Origin: an uncultured Oscillospiraceae bacterium
GTDB taxonomy: Bacteria; Bacillota; Clostridia; Oscillospirales; Acutalibacteraceae
Reading direction: 5' to 3'
Length of the DNA: 58,111 bases
NCBI GenBank assembly: GCA_900543395.1
Contig: UQQT01000013.1
Span: 1 to 58,111, forward strand
The notes beneath the pieces are model-generated. The model did no database searches and was not told where the DNA came from. It saw only the letters and a program-made list of their open reading frames with translations. The translations under genes and the position numbers were made by a program. Positions 58,078 through 58,111 of the stretch are shown here, piece after piece (position 1 is the first letter of the stretch; every line of letters begins with the position of its first letter).

Positions 58078-58110
58078 AATGCCCCGAAACCTGATGATTT
58101 CGGGGCATTT
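58078..58110. terminator. Terminator-like hairpin at the window edge
   Basis: AATGCCCCGAAA (58078-58089) pairs with TTTCGGGGCATT (58098-58109). It probably belongs to a gene beyond the window; the 120 bases before it contain no gene. Confidence 0.65.
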
Positions 58111-58111
58111 G

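Overview
The window looks like a chromosomal segment from a strictly anaerobic, spore-forming Clostridia-type Firmicute, probably a gut member of the Oscillospiraceae/Lachnospiraceae sort. The evidence is SpoIIR (sporulation), IspE (MEP isoprenoid route), HydF ([FeFe]-hydrogenase maturation), a glycyl radical enzyme with its activase, a T-box riboswitch, AGGAGG-type ribosome binding sites, and many TTGACA/TATAAT promoters with 17-bp spacers. I see no phage, insertion sequence, CRISPR, rRNA or tRNA genes. Protein families are recognised by eye from motifs; no database search was possible.

Layout. (1) 0.3-4.8 kb: an APC amino-acid permease behind a small structured leader, a TetR regulator, and an acyl-CoA synthetase whose leader is a T-box riboswitch, probably tyrosine-specific, with a palindrome inside its promoter. 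(2) 4.75-10.2 kb: a leftward four-gene operon from a near-perfect promoter, encoding a radical SAM activase, an uncharacterised glycyl radical enzyme, an FGGY sugar kinase and a mannose-6-phosphate-isomerase-like protein. (3) 10.2-20.0 kb: a leftward operon with YfhO-type membrane protein, RfbF, RfbG, RfbH, a YerE-like ThDP enzyme, a YerF-like reductase and a CsbB/GtrB-like glycosyltransferase. Together these can make a CDP-linked branched 3,6-dideoxyhexose (yersiniose type), load it on a lipid carrier and transfer it outside the cell. (4) 20.1-28.4 kb: a rightward surface-polymer operon with three GT2 enzymes, two paralogous CDP-glycerol-type phosphotransferases, an acyltransferase and a GT87-like membrane protein. 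(5) 28.4-32.4 kb: leftward LicD, an IspD/TarI-like cytidylyltransferase and a flippase, with a divergent FkbM methyltransferase. Regions 3-5 form a surface-glycan island in which nearly all recognisable donor chemistry runs through CDP-activated precursors.

(6) 32.6-35.5 kb: a Gfo/Idh/MocA dehydrogenase with two TIM-barrel isomerase/epimerases, resembling keto-glycoside pathways. (7) 35.6-40.3 kb: an ECF sigma factor, a membrane-anchored beta-propeller protein that may be its anti-sigma/sensor, a candidate structured RNA, and an oligo-1,6-glucosidase. (8) 40.5-51.4 kb: mostly core genes: HydF, TauE/SafE exporter, SpoIIR, IspE, PHP phosphatase, MurC, an XRE regulator of unknown role, L-rhamnose isomerase and release factor 3. 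A 400-bp repeat-rich intergenic stretch lies at 42.6-42.95 kb. (9) 51.5-58.1 kb: an AAA_14/DUF4143 ATPase whose promoter is bracketed by two near-identical 31-bp repeats, a GH25 lysozyme-like protein, an unknown secreted protein, a YaiI/YqxD protein, CysE and CysS.

The strongest candidates for undescribed biology are the glycyl-radical/sugar-kinase operon, the CDP-branched-sugar decoration operon with its CsbB/YfhO pair, and the T-box-controlled acyl-CoA synthetase.
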